DNA of 64,000 nt, taken from the NCBI RefSeq assembly GCF_004151235.1, contig NZ_JUIV01000010.1, positions 1 to 64,000 of the forward strand, in the 5' to 3' direction. The notes under the pieces are model-generated. The model was not told the origin of the DNA. It searched no databases and saw only the letters and a program-made list of their open reading frames with translations. A program made the translations under genes and the position numbers. The DNA is from Flavobacterium anhuiense (lineage in GTDB: Bacteria; Bacteroidota; Bacteroidia; Flavobacteriales; Flavobacteriaceae). Every line of letters starts with the position of its first letter. Within the stretch, counting starts at the first letter, position 1. Below are positions 1-8,910 of this stretch, piece after piece.

Positions 1-2429
1 ACGAACTGTCCGCTTGCTTTTTCGATGTTTAGAACATCTGTATCGCATAAGTCAGAAGCTGTTGGGAACTGAGCCTGAGCTGTGGCTAGACCCGCAGTAT
101 CGCTGCATTCTAAAGTTACATTTAAAGCTGTTGGAGCAGTTGTCCATGTAGGCGCTGTTGTATCCCGAATGGTGATTACCTGAGTGAAAGTTCCAGAAGT
201 GTTTCCGCAGTCATCTTTTACAGTCCATGTGTTGGTGTAAGTTCCAGCGTTTCCGCATCCTTGAGAAGCTACGAACTGACCGCTTACTTTAGTGATGTTA
301 GAAACATCAGCATCGCAAAAGTCAGAAGCTGTTGGGAATAAAGCCTGAGCAGCTGCAAGTCCTGCAGTATTGCTGCATTCTACAGTTGCATTCAGCGAAC
401 CAGCAGAAGTTGTCCATGTTGGCGCAGTCGTGTCTTGAATAGTGATGACCTGAGTGAAAACTGTTGAAGTATTATTGCAGATGTCTTTAGCAGTCCAAGT
501 GTTGGTGTAAATTCCAGAATTGGCACAAGTTCCAGCGGCGAAAGTTCCGCTAACTTTTGTATAGGTTACAGTTCCGCCGCAATTGTCTGTGGCAACAGGA
601 GCCTGATTTTGTGCTGCTGTCAATCCTGCGGCATCATTGCATTCTAAAGTAACATTCAAAGCTGTTGGAGCAGTTGTCCAAGTCGGTGCTGTAGTATCCT
701 GAATGGTGATCACCTGAGTGAAAACTGCTGAAGTATTATTGCAGACGTCTTTAGCGGTCCAAGTGTTGGTGTATGTTCCAGAATTGGTACAAGTTCCAGC
801 AACGAAAGTTCCGCTTACCTTTGTATAGGTTACAGTTCCACCGCAATTGTCTGTAGCAACGGGAGCCTGATTTTGGGCTGTTGTCAATCCTGCCGTATCG
901 CTGCATTGTAAAGTTACATTTAGATTGCCTGCTGGAGTTGTCCAAGTTGGAGCAGTAGTGTCTTGAATAGTGATTACCTGAGTGAAAACTGTTGAAGTAT
1001 TAAGGCAGGCATCTTTAGCAGTCCAAGTGTTAGTGTAAGTTCCAGAATTGGCACAAGTTCCAGCGGAGAAAGGTCCGCTCACTTTTGTATAGGTTACAGT
1101 TCCACCGCAGTTGTCTGTAGCAACGGGAGCCTGATTCTGTGCAGCTGTCAATCCTGCAGAGTCACTGCATTGAAGCGTAACGTTTAATGAATTAGCTTGA
1201 GTTGTCCAAATTGGTGCTGTTGTGTCGTTAACAGTTACTATTTTTTCACAAGTAGAACTACATCCATTTAAAGTAGTAGTTAAGACTAATTTAAACGTTG
1301 TATTACAAGTAGAACCAGCTTGAACAGTCACGTTCTGTAAATTTGTCGCTGATGTGATTGTAGCACCATTTGCAGTCGCAGGAGGCAAAGACCAAGAATA
1401 GGTGGTCATACTGGCTGGAGCAGAATAAACATTAGAAGAAGATAAACATACAGGACCGGCAGTACCAGTAATAGAACAAGCAGTTGGAGTATTTACCGTT
1501 ACGGTTGCTTCACTTGTCGCAATATTACTTCCAGAGCATAAACCTGAATTAGAAAATATTGCTCTAAATTTTGTGGTTTCTGTTAAATTACCTGTATTGT
1601 AAGCTGTTAAACCTGCAGTATTAGCAATATCTACCCACACTGAAAATGGAGCAACAGATGATTGCCATTTAATTACGGTAGAACCAGCATTGAGACCTGT
1701 TATGGTTAAAGCAGCGCTAGCCCCTGAACATATAGTTGTGTTTGGTCCAACTGTTCCTTTTAATGGAATTCCAAAAGTAAGTGGAGTATTAGTACATAGA
1801 CTTGAATTAGGTGAGTTACCACTAACAGAAGCTAATTTTGTAACGTTAATTACACCAGGATTATTGGGATCACAAATGTTAATTCCCAAACTTCCAAAAG
1901 GAATATTAAACTCTAAAAATGTGGCGCCAGAATTACAATTGGCATTACCTGACTTAGCACCAAGACCTGCAGGAATAACATTAGTTTGAGTTTTAACACT
2001 GCCATTTCCCGTATATAAAGTAAAGCCATTTCCGTTAGAATTAATTTCTAAGATATACTCAGCACCAGCTACACTAATGGTTCCTCCAAATGAATCTGAG
2101 GTTAATCCTGTTGATGGGCTATTATCGGTATCTAAGTATAATCTAAAAAGTGCCGAACCACCATTACCAATGTCCATACCTAACCTTAAAACTTGATTTT
2201 GGGTATCAACTTTAGCACGAATCGTTCCAATGTTACATGTTGAAGAAGGGTTAGCTAATAGTACTGTGCTGTAAACCGTTCCAGTTGCATATTCATCACC
2301 AACTGCACCCGGACCAGGGCAGTAATTGCCATCATATGTATTTTGAGAATAGCCACTTGTAACAAATATTAAAAGCAACGTAATGTAAACGTATTTAATA
2401 TTCAAATTAATTAAAGTAATGTTTTTCAT
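1..2429 (-). CDS. Secreted HYR-repeat adhesin, N-terminal part (runs off the window)
   Basis: Open from an ATG at 2429 to the left window edge (809 codons, no stop), so the C-terminus is missing. Residues 1-29 form a signal peptide ending in SGYSQ. Residues about 30-200 look like a beta-sandwich rich in D, N and G. Ig-like and PKD-like segments follow (about 200-400). Then come HYR-like repeats, each opening DTTAP.WTT, at residues 402, 490, 578, 666 and 756 (88-90 residue period), with conserved cysteines in motifs such as ATDNCGG and AKDxC. Two repeat types occur: the first three carry NQAPVATDNCGG, the last two carry FPTASDxCD. Proteins of this build in flavobacteria are usually large cell-surface adhesins exported by T9SS. 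That export is inferred, because the sorting domain would lie outside the window. No clear promoter was seen upstream. Confidence 0.85.
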   Translation of the reverse strand, partial: MKNITLINLNIKYVYITLLLIFVTSGYSQNTYDGNYCPGPGAVGDEYATGTVYSTVLLANPSSTCNIGTIRAKVDTQNQVLRLGMDIGNGGSALFRLYLDTDNSPSTGLTSDSFGGTISVAGAEYILEINSNGNGFTLYTGNGSVKTQTNVIPAGLGAKSGNANCNSGATFLEFNIPFGSLGINICDPNNPGVINVTKLASVSGNSPNSSLCTNTPLTFGIPLKGTVGPNTTICSGASAALTITGLNAGSTVIKWQSSVAPFSVWVDIANTAGLTAYNTGNLTETTKFRAIFSNSGLCSGSNIATSEATVTVNTPTACSITGTAGPVCLSSSNVYSAPASMTTYSWSLPPATANGATITSATNLQNVTVQAGSTCNTTFKLVLTTTLNGCSSTCEKIVTVNDTTAPIWTTQANSLNVTLQCSDSAGLTAAQNQAPVATDNCGGTVTYTKVSGPFSAGTCANSGTYTNTWTAKDACLNTSTVFTQVITIQDTTAPTWTTPAGNLNVTLQCSDTAGLTTAQNQAPVATDNCGGTVTYTKVSGTFVAGTCTNSGTYTNTWTAKDVCNNTSAVFTQVITIQDTTAPTWTTAPTALNVTLECNDAAGLTAAQNQAPVATDNCGGTVTYTKVSGTFAAGTCANSGIYTNTWTAKDICNNTSTVFTQVITIQDTTAPTWTTSAGSLNATVECSNTAGLAAAQALFPTASDFCDADVSNITKVSGQFVASQGCGNAGTYTNTWTVKDDCGNTSGTFTQVITIRDTTAPTWTTAPTALNVTLECSDTAGLATAQAQFPTASDLCDTDVLNIEKASGQF
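177..1230 (-). repeat. Tandem coding repeats of 264-270 bp (HYR domains)
   Basis: Five in-frame repeats begin at minus-strand nucleotides 1226, 962, 698, 434 and 164. The spacing is exactly 264 nt for three intervals and 270 nt for the last. The anchor CACTCAGGT(A/G)ATCACC recurs with very few changes, and long blocks of the second to fourth units are almost identical at DNA level. Both the reading frame and the protein fold are kept, so this is a domain array and not a CRISPR or satellite. Confidence 0.85.
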
Positions 2430-3251
2430 AATCTCTAATTTTTTAATCTTTAGTAATTTTATTTTGAGATTCTTGAGTTATAATCCGTCTTAATTGATTA
2501 TAAATTGCCGAGGCGTTCTTAATAAAAATTATAGTAGTGACTTAAAGAATTGGGTTGTAGAAAAAATGAGTGTTTTTGTTTTTTTAGTTTTAGGTTAATG
2601 TTCAGTAAAAATCTCAAGAAGATGGAAAAACTGTTCTATTTATTTTTGTAATGGGACAAATAGGTTATTAATCACATCGTGCATTTCTAACAAAAAAATA
2701 ACTTACAATTTTGACACTTTTTAGGACCGTTGAAGTGACACTTTTTTATTTCTCATAAATTGTTTCTCTGTTTTGTGATATATTTAATTTTTTAACAGAA
2801 TCAAAGTTATATTAGAGTTTTTCTAATATGATTTTTTTATCTGTAACTAACCTAAAAACTCGTTGAAGTGTTGTTTTTTTATCAAAAATTGACTTAAAAA
2901 CACTTTTTTTTAACTCGAAAAAGTAAAATTTTTCCTTACTTTTTTTGCTTTATTCATGATATTGAGTTTCTTTGATGTGGATTAAATAATTAATAATCAG
3001 GTATTTAGTTAAAATATTGGAATATTGCAGAATATCGACTAAATACTAATTTTGTAGATGAAGTACATAAAATGGCAAAAAGTGAGTTTTCTAATTTTTG
3101 TAGTCCAAAAGGTTTATCGCTAATTTATTCTTGTTAAAATTTTGTTATAATGTTAACAGAAATAAAAAAAAGAAAAGGTTTAAAATTTCTTTTGTAAATT
3201 AGAACTTAATTAAAAAATGACCTGCAATTCAGGTTTTTAAATTTGCTACTT
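2430..3251. other. Long AT-rich gene-free stretch between divergent genes
   Basis: No convincing gene. It holds two copies of the direct repeat CGTTGAAGTG (about 2728 and 2861), each followed within a few bases by a T-run. An orphan hairpin lies at about 2921-2949 (AAAAAGTAA / TTACTTTTT). The promoter described at 3025-3054 is here, as is a short hairpin ACCTG-caatt-CAGGT followed by T5 at 3220-3238 in the leader of the polyphosphate operon. A 21-codon open frame at 3058 has no supporting evidence. Confidence 0.5.
3025..3054 (+). promoter_or_regulatory. Candidate promoter of the sixA-ppk1-ppx operon
   Basis: TTG at 3025-3027, 19 bases, then TAATTTTG at 3047-3054. This matches the Bacteroidota pattern TTG-N19-TAnnTTTG. 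It would give a leader of about 190 nt before sixA. Confidence 0.5.
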
Positions 3252-3737
3252 ATGAAAAATCTTATATTAATACGTCATGCCAAATCTAGCTGGGAAGCAC
3301 CATTGAAAGATTTCGATCGTCCATTAATGAAAAGAGGAATTTTAGATGCGCATGATGTTTCATTAAATATTTCAGAGTATCTTCCAAAAACGTATATTAT
3401 TTGGAGCAGCACTGCCGCGAGAGCTACAGAAACTGCTTTAATTTTTGCGCAAAACATATCTTATCCATTAGAAAGCATCATTTTTAGAGATGATTTATAC
3501 ACTTTTGACGAAAAGCAACTCGAAAAAGTTATTAAATCATGTGATAATAGTTTTGAAAGCGTTATTCTTTTTGGACATAACGAGGCTATTACAAATTTTG
3601 TTAATAAATTTGGGGATGTTTTTATAGAAAATGTACCAACTTCAGGCTTTGTATCGTTACAGTTTGATGTCGAAAGTTGGGACACGATCCATAAGGGCAA
3701 AACACATAAAACTATTTTCCCCAAAGATTTAAAATAA
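3252..3737 (+). CDS. sixA: SixA-type phosphohistidine phosphatase
   Basis: Product of 161 residues in the histidine phosphatase (phosphoglycerate mutase-like) superfamily. The phosphate-binding RHAKSSW motif begins at residue 8, and the second catalytic histidine is in LFGHNEAITNF. E. coli SixA removes phosphate from histidines of phosphorelay or PTS proteins. The short single-domain length fits SixA. The ATG at 3252 is preferred to an in-frame TTG at 3243, because homologues start directly at MKxLxLIRHAKS. The gene is followed after 5 bp by ppk1, so it is probably the first gene of a polyphosphate operon. Its partner protein cannot be told from the sequence. Confidence 0.88.
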   Translation: MKNLILIRHAKSSWEAPLKDFDRPLMKRGILDAHDVSLNISEYLPKTYIIWSSTAARATETALIFAQNISYPLESIIFRDDLYTFDEKQLEKVIKSCDNSFESVILFGHNEAITNFVNKFGDVFIENVPTSGFVSLQFDVESWDTIHKGKTHKTIFPKDLK

Positions 3738-3742
3738 TTACA

Positions 3743-5821
3743 GTGTACGAACAGAAATATATCGATAGAGAAAAAAGCTGGTTAGCGTTTAATGCAAGAG
3801 TACTTCAAGAAGCAGCAGACAATACAGTGCCACTTTTAGACAGACTGCGTTTTGTTGGAATTTTTTCAAACAACTTAGACGAATTTTTTAGAGTTCGGTA
3901 CGCAGCCATTCGACGACTAAGTCTCTCGGGTATTTCTGGCGAAAAATATTTAGGAGGTATTTCTGCTCACCAATTAATTAAAGATATTACTGAAATAGTA
4001 ATTCAGCAGCAATCTGAAAGTTTGCGTATTCTTGGAAATATTGAAGCAGAGCTAGAATCAGAGAATATTTTTATTATCAACGAAACACAGATTACACCAA
4101 AACAAGAGTGTTTCTTAAAGGACTTTTATACCCAAAAGTTAAGTCCTGAATTGGTAACCATCATTTTAAATGATTTAGCGGTTTTTCCAATTCTAAAAGA
4201 TACTTTAGGATATTTGGCAGTTCGTTTAGAATTAGCAAACGATGAGGTTCGTTATGCTTTAATTGAAATTCCAAAAAACATTAACAGATTTGTTGTTCTT
4301 CCTTCTGAAGACGAAAAACAATATGTCATTTTAATCGATGATGTGATTCGCTTTAAGCTAAAAAACATCTTTAATATATTTGATTATAAGAGCGTTTCTG
4401 CTCACATGATCAAAATTACTCGTGATGCGCAATTGGATATAGACAGCGATTTGAGTAAAAGTATGCTCGAAAAAATTTCAAATTCTGTAAAAGATCGCCG
4501 AATAGGAGAGCCAGTTCGTTTTATTTACGATAACTTAATTGAAGAAGATACCCTGCAATTTTTCTTAGATAAAATGAAAATTGTAGAAACAGACAGTATA
4601 ATTCCAGGAGGAAGGTATCATAATCGTCGTGATTATATGAGTTTTCCAAACCTTGGTAGATACGATTTGTTGTATAAGCCAAATGAGCCACTACCAGTTC
4701 CGGGTTTGAGTTTGGAGGGAAGTATTCTAGAAAAAATTTCTAAAAAAGATTATTTGGTGCATGCGCCCTATCAGTCATTTTCATATCTGACAAAATTCTT
4801 GCGTGAAGCAGCGTTAGATCCAAAAGTAACGAGTATTAAAATCACCTTATATCGTTTAGCTAAGAACTCTCAAATTATCAGTTCGTTGATAAACGCCGCC
4901 AAAAATGGCAAAAGAGTGGTGGTGCAAATCGAACTTCAGGCACGTTTTGATGAAGCTTCGAACATTTCGTATGCAGAACAAATGCAGACCGAGGGAATCG
5001 AACTTATTTTTGGTATCAAAGGACTGAAAGTGCACAGTAAAATTTGTGTAATCGAGAGATTGGAAGAGGGCAAAAACCGTCGTTATGGATTTATTTCAAC
5101 CGGAAATTTCAACGAATCAACAGCAAAAATTTATACCGATGTAACGCTTTTCACTTGCCATCAAGGAATTCTAAAAGACACATCCAAAATATTTGAGTTT
5201 TTTGATATTAATTATCGAGTACACAGATACAAACATTTAATTGTGTCACCTCATTATACCAGAACTAAATTCATTAAATTGATTGATCGTGAAATTCTTC
5301 ATGCGCTTGCTGGAAGAAAAACTCACATTAAATTAAAAATGAATAGTTTATCCGATTTTAAAATGATCGATAAATTATACGAAGCAAGTAATGCGGGAGT
5401 AAAAATCCAGCTTCAGGTAAGAGGAATTTGCTCCTTAATTCCAGGAATTCCAGGAATGAGCGAAAACATCGAAGCCATAAGTATCGTAGACAATTACTTG
5501 GAACATTCAAGAGTGTATATTTTCGGAAATGCTGGCTTGACCGAAGTTTACATTTCGTCTGCCGATTTTATGACCAGAAATTTAGACGGAAGAGTCGAAG
5601 TAACCTGCCCGATTTACGACCTTGAAATTAAAAAAGAACTGATTGATAATTTCAATATTGCATGGAAAGGAAATGTAAAAGTGAGATATCATTCTTATAA
5701 ATTAGATAATAAATATAAGCCTAAAAATCATCATGCCCCATTTAGAGCACAATTTGAAACCTATAAATATTATCAGAACAAAGTAGCCATACTTGAAGAG
5801 GTTGCTCAAAAAGTAAATTAA
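3743..5821 (+). CDS. ppk1: Polyphosphate kinase 1
   Basis: Product of 692 residues, normal length for PPK1, which reversibly moves the gamma-phosphate of ATP onto long polyphosphate chains. The N-terminal domain carries FSNNLDEFFRVR (residues 41-52). HAPYQSF (340-346) belongs to the nucleotide-binding head. The catalytic, autophosphorylated histidine is H431 in GLKVHSK, corresponding to E. coli H435. The C-terminal phospholipase-D-like half has SSADFMTRNLDGR. The start is a GTG at 3743, since no ATG or TTG lies nearby in frame. It sits between sixA and ppx, the usual pairing of synthesis and breakdown. Confidence 0.96.
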   Translation: MYEQKYIDREKSWLAFNARVLQEAADNTVPLLDRLRFVGIFSNNLDEFFRVRYAAIRRLSLSGISGEKYLGGISAHQLIKDITEIVIQQQSESLRILGNIEAELESENIFIINETQITPKQECFLKDFYTQKLSPELVTIILNDLAVFPILKDTLGYLAVRLELANDEVRYALIEIPKNINRFVVLPSEDEKQYVILIDDVIRFKLKNIFNIFDYKSVSAHMIKITRDAQLDIDSDLSKSMLEKISNSVKDRRIGEPVRFIYDNLIEEDTLQFFLDKMKIVETDSIIPGGRYHNRRDYMSFPNLGRYDLLYKPNEPLPVPGLSLEGSILEKISKKDYLVHAPYQSFSYLTKFLREAALDPKVTSIKITLYRLAKNSQIISSLINAAKNGKRVVVQIELQARFDEASNISYAEQMQTEGIELIFGIKGLKVHSKICVIERLEEGKNRRYGFISTGNFNESTAKIYTDVTLFTCHQGILKDTSKIFEFFDINYRVHRYKHLIVSPHYTRTKFIKLIDREILHALAGRKTHIKLKMNSLSDFKMIDKLYEASNAGVKIQLQVRGICSLIPGIPGMSENIEAISIVDNYLEHSRVYIFGNAGLTEVYISSADFMTRNLDGRVEVTCPIYDLEIKKELIDNFNIAWKGNVKVRYHSYKLDNKYKPKNHHAPFRAQFETYKYYQNKVAILEEVAQKVN

Positions 5822-5856
5822 TAATAAATACCAATTTTCAAAATCATAAAGTGAGC

Positions 5857-6747
5857 ATGATTAATATTAGGAAGTTTGCAGCGATAGATATCGGTTCAAA
5901 TGCCATGAGGCTTTTGATCGCTAACGTTGTGGAACAAGAAGGCAAAGAACCGCAGTTTAACAAAAGTTCCCTTGTTCGTGTGCCAATCCGTTTAGGGCAA
6001 GACGCCTTCACAGTTGGAGAAATTTCACCAGAAAATATAGATCGAATGGTAGATGCCATGAAAGCATTCAACCTTTTGATGAAAGTACATAAAGTAGAGC
6101 GTTATATGGCATTTGCAACTTCCGCAATGCGCGAAGCCTATAATGCAAAAGAAGTTGTGGCTTTAATTAAGAAAAAGGCCGACATAAAAATCGAGATTAT
6201 CGATGGTAAAAAAGAAGCAGCAATTATTGCTTCTACAGATTTGCATCACTTAATTAAATCTGACGAAACCTATCTTTTTGTGGATGTTGGAGGTGGAAGC
6301 ACCGAGTTCACCTTATTCTCTGACGGAAAAATGATTACTTCAAGATCTTTCAAAGCAGGAACCGTTCGTTTATTGAATAACATGGTGCATGATGTCGTTT
6401 GGGATGAAATTGAAAAATGGATTAAAACCAACACGGCAGATTACGATGAGGTAACGCTGATAGGTTCTGGAGGTAACATCAATAAGTTGTTTAAAATGTC
6501 TGGAAAACAGCAGGAAAAACCGCTTTCGTACATTTATGTTAACTCGCAATATGCATTCTTAAATTCATTGACTTACGAACAGAGAATTGCTGAATTAGGT
6601 TTGAATTCCGACCGTGCCGACGTAATTATCCATGCAACTCGTATTTATCTGAATGCGATGAAATGGAGTGGTGCGCGCCAGATTTATGTTCCTAAAATCG
6701 GACTTTCTGATGGTATCGTAAAAGCAATGTATTACGGTAAAATTTAA
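5857..6747 (+). CDS. ppx: Ppx/GppA family exopolyphosphatase
   Basis: Product of 296 residues with the actin-like ATPase fold. The first phosphate-binding loop is DIGSNAMRLLIAN (from residue 11) and the second is DVGGGSTEF near residue 143. It is short for the family and consists of only the two catalytic subdomains, lacking the C-terminal HD part of E. coli Ppx. The likely role is hydrolysis of polyphosphate or pppGpp. An upstream in-frame GTG at 5851 is possible, but the ATG at 5857 gives a more usual N-terminus. It is co-oriented with ppk1, 35 bp downstream. Confidence 0.9.
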   Translation: MINIRKFAAIDIGSNAMRLLIANVVEQEGKEPQFNKSSLVRVPIRLGQDAFTVGEISPENIDRMVDAMKAFNLLMKVHKVERYMAFATSAMREAYNAKEVVALIKKKADIKIEIIDGKKEAAIIASTDLHHLIKSDETYLFVDVGGGSTEFTLFSDGKMITSRSFKAGTVRLLNNMVHDVVWDEIEKWIKTNTADYDEVTLIGSGGNINKLFKMSGKQQEKPLSYIYVNSQYAFLNSLTYEQRIAELGLNSDRADVIIHATRIYLNAMKWSGARQIYVPKIGLSDGIVKAMYYGKI

Positions 6748-6761
6748 TACCTATTTTTTAA

Positions 6762-7343
6762 ATGAATAAAGGCAGACTTGAAGCTTTCAGTGATGGTGTT
6801 TTGGCTATCATTATAACGATTATGATTTTGGAAATTAAAGCGCCAGGTGGACATGAATTTGCAGATTTAAAACCGCTTATCCCAAAATTTTTAAGTTATA
6901 TTTTGAGTTTTATTTACGTCGGGATATACTGGAATAATCACCATTATTTGCTTCACAGTTTATCGAGAGTTAACGGAAAAGTGTTGTGGAGTAACCTGCA
7001 CTTTTTGTTTTGGCTGTCTTTAATTCCCGTTTCTACCGCTTGGATGGGAGAGCATAATTTTGAAAAAGCGGCAATGACAATGTATGGTGTTGTGTTGCTT
7101 CTTTCAGCAATCTCTTATATTGTTTTGCAGTACACAATTATGTGTAGCGAAGGAAAGAATTCTGCTTTGAGAAAAGCGCTTAACAAAGATTATAAAGGTA
7201 AAATCTCTTTAGTTTTATATGTTATCGGAATTGTTACGGCATTCTTTAACCAGTGGGTTTCTGGAGCAGCTTATTTTACAGTTGCAATGTTATGGCTTAT
7301 TCCAGACAAAAGAATCGGAAGGATTTTTTCTTCAAACGAATAA
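6762..7343 (+). CDS. TMEM175-like (DUF1211) potassium channel protein
   Basis: Product of 193 residues with about six hydrophobic segments. The N-terminus has the family signature R-x3-FSD-x-V-x-AI-x2-T followed by LEI (RLEAFSDGVLAIIIT). Prokaryotic TMEM175 proteins are tetrameric potassium channels with a single six-helix repeat, and the length agrees. It lies 14 bp after ppx and 3 bp before the Crp-type regulator, so all are probably co-transcribed. The substrate is inferred from the family only. Confidence 0.85.
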   Translation: MNKGRLEAFSDGVLAIIITIMILEIKAPGGHEFADLKPLIPKFLSYILSFIYVGIYWNNHHYLLHSLSRVNGKVLWSNLHFLFWLSLIPVSTAWMGEHNFEKAAMTMYGVVLLLSAISYIVLQYTIMCSEGKNSALRKALNKDYKGKISLVLYVIGIVTAFFNQWVSGAAYFTVAMLWLIPDKRIGRIFSSNE

Positions 7344-7346
7344 CAT

Positions 7347-7907
7347 ATGAAATCTGTATTTCAGTCCATTCAAGATTTTTCTGCCGATGAATTAAGTCTT
7401 TTAGACAGTTTGATTACATTTCGGACATTAAAAAAAGGAGAGCTTTTATTGACTGAAAATCAGGTTTGCAACGAAATAGTTTTTATCGAAAAAGGAATTC
7501 TCCGTTCTTTTTTTGTCAATCATAAGGGCGACGAAATCACCAATTGTTTTGCTTTTGAAAATGAATTTATGGCTTCTTTTGCAAGTTTTATTACAAAAGA
7601 AATAGCAGAAGAAAATATTCAAGCCCTTACCGATACAAAATTGCAGATTCTAGATAGAAAAGCTTTAGAGAAATTATACCAATCCGGTTTTAATTGGCAG
7701 GAAACTGGTAGAAAATTGACCGAATTAGAATTTGTAAATCTGCATAAAAGAATGGTTGCTTTTCAAAAACTATCGGGTGCGCAACGTTACGAAGAACTTT
7801 GTAAAAATCATCAAAAGTATATTCAGCTAATTCCGTTGCAATATTTAGCTTCTTATCTAGGAATTACCCCAAGACATTTAAGCCGAATTAGAAAAGCAGT
7901 GATTTGA
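7347..7907 (+). CDS. Crp/Fnr family transcriptional regulator
   Basis: Product of 186 residues. The N-terminal cyclic-nucleotide-binding-like beta-roll includes ENQVCNEIVFIEKGILRSFF. The C-terminal helix-turn-helix is QYLASYLGITPRHLSRIRK (about 163-181). It has no cysteine cluster like that of Fnr, and the cAMP-binding residues are not evident, so the ligand is unknown. This small Crp-like type is very common in Bacteroidota. It closes the polyphosphate/TMEM175 gene run and could control it, which is inference from position. Confidence 0.85.
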   Translation: MKSVFQSIQDFSADELSLLDSLITFRTLKKGELLLTENQVCNEIVFIEKGILRSFFVNHKGDEITNCFAFENEFMASFASFITKEIAEENIQALTDTKLQILDRKALEKLYQSGFNWQETGRKLTELEFVNLHKRMVAFQKLSGAQRYEELCKNHQKYIQLIPLQYLASYLGITPRHLSRIRKAVI

Positions 7908-7915
7908 TATTTTTG

Positions 7916-8040
7916 TTTCACGCAGATTTAAAATGATTTGAGCAGATTTTTATCTGATTCTTTATTCGTTTTAAACAGAAATCTGCGTAAATCTATCACA
8001 GATCAAAATATCTGCATAATTCTGCTCAATCTGCGTGAAA
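7916..8040. repeat. Palindromic intergenic element (CACGCAGATT type)
   Basis: A perfect 13-bp terminal inverted repeat, TTTCACGCAGATT (7916-7928) and AATCTGCGTGAAA (8028-8040), encloses a second inverted pair, TTGAGCAGA / TCTGCTCAA, and further ATCTGCGT copies. It is non-coding and fills most of the 345-bp gap between the Crp-type regulator and the oxidoreductase gene. The rest of the gap to 8252 is AT-rich. It resembles a small MITE or REP-like element. Confidence 0.65.
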
Positions 8041-8229
8041 AAGTGTTTTTTTAAGTTTACCAAAAGACTACGTGTTCAAATCAAGATTTGTTTTCTTGCT
8101 CTTTTATATGAGACTAAAATCTATATTTCTTTTAGGCTGAGATTGAAAAAAAAACTTTTAATCTCTGTAATCTGTGGCAAAAAAAAACTTTTCAGGACAT
8201 TTGTCCAGTAAAAGAAAATGTACTAATAG

Positions 8230-8237
8230 TATTTTTG
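8230..8237 (+). promoter_or_regulatory. Candidate -7 box upstream of the oxidoreductase gene
   Basis: TATTTTTG fits TAnnTTTG and lies 16 bp before the ATG at 8253. The nearest upstream TTG (8201-8203) is 26 bp away, longer than usual, so support is weak. Confidence 0.3.
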
Positions 8238-8252
8238 AAAAAAAACATAAGC

Positions 8253-8831
8253 ATGAAAAAAATACTAATTATAAACGGACACCCGAATTCAGAAAGCTTC
8301 AATTTTGGAATTGCAGAATCGTATCAAAAAGGTGCTGTAGCTTCTGGAGCAACAGTAGAAACCATTACAATTGCCAATTTAAATTTCAATCCAAATCTCA
8401 AATTTGGTTACCAAAAAAGAACAGATCTTGAGCCAGATTTATTAGAATCGTGGGAAAAAATAAAAAGAGCCGATCATTTAGTTTGGATTCATCCCGTTTG
8501 GTGGGGTGGACTCCCAGCGATAACGAAAGGATTTATAGATCGCTTGTTTTTGCCTGGAATGGCTTTCCAATATCGAGAAAATTCAGTTTGGTGGGATAAA
8601 TTGCTCAAAGGCAAAACAGCTCACATCATAACAACCCTAGATCAGCCAAGCTGGTATTATAGATTGTTTTTCGGAAGACCAAGTGTCAATCAGCTAAAAA
8701 AATCTACTTTAGAATTTTGTGGGGTAAAACCCGTCAAAGTAAGTTATATCGGAATTATAAAAGGTTCTAATGAAGAACAAAGAAAAAAATGGCTAGAAAA
8801 AGTCTATAATTTCGGAGTTAGAAACAAATAA
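8253..8831 (+). CDS. NAD(P)H-dependent oxidoreductase, flavodoxin-like fold
   Basis: Product of 192 residues of the NQO1/KefF/MdaB type. The FMN phosphate-binding segment is IINGHPNSESFNFGIAE near the N-terminus. WIHPVWWGGLPAITKGFIDR (from about residue 78) is the characteristic second flavin-binding loop. It probably reduces quinones or related electrophiles in the cytoplasm using NAD(P)H. The ATG at 8253 is chosen over a TTG at 8235, since homologues begin MKKILIINGHP. It appears to be a single-gene unit. Confidence 0.88.
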   Translation: MKKILIINGHPNSESFNFGIAESYQKGAVASGATVETITIANLNFNPNLKFGYQKRTDLEPDLLESWEKIKRADHLVWIHPVWWGGLPAITKGFIDRLFLPGMAFQYRENSVWWDKLLKGKTAHIITTLDQPSWYYRLFFGRPSVNQLKKSTLEFCGVKPVKVSYIGIIKGSNEEQRKKWLEKVYNFGVRNK

Positions 8832-8910
8832 TTTGAATGATTATTTTTAATAACATGAAACACAAAAAAATAATAGAATTTAAAAAGAAAAATTCGTGGC
8901 TATTAAAAGA

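Noticed and set aside
1-1200. Regular repeats of 264-270 bp that could suggest a CRISPR array
   Set aside because: The repeats are far too long, in one open frame, and encode HYR-like domains.
1690-1989. 99-codon open frame on the plus strand
   Set aside because: Antisense to the adhesin gene in a G/T-rich coding region; no family features.
3058-3123. 21-codon frame starting MKYIKWQKV directly after the sixA promoter
   Set aside because: No ribosome-binding or conservation evidence; could be a leader peptide but cannot be supported.
8174-8431. 85-codon plus-strand frame overlapping the oxidoreductase start
   Set aside because: Out of frame with a clear flavodoxin-fold gene and of low-complexity K/S-rich composition.
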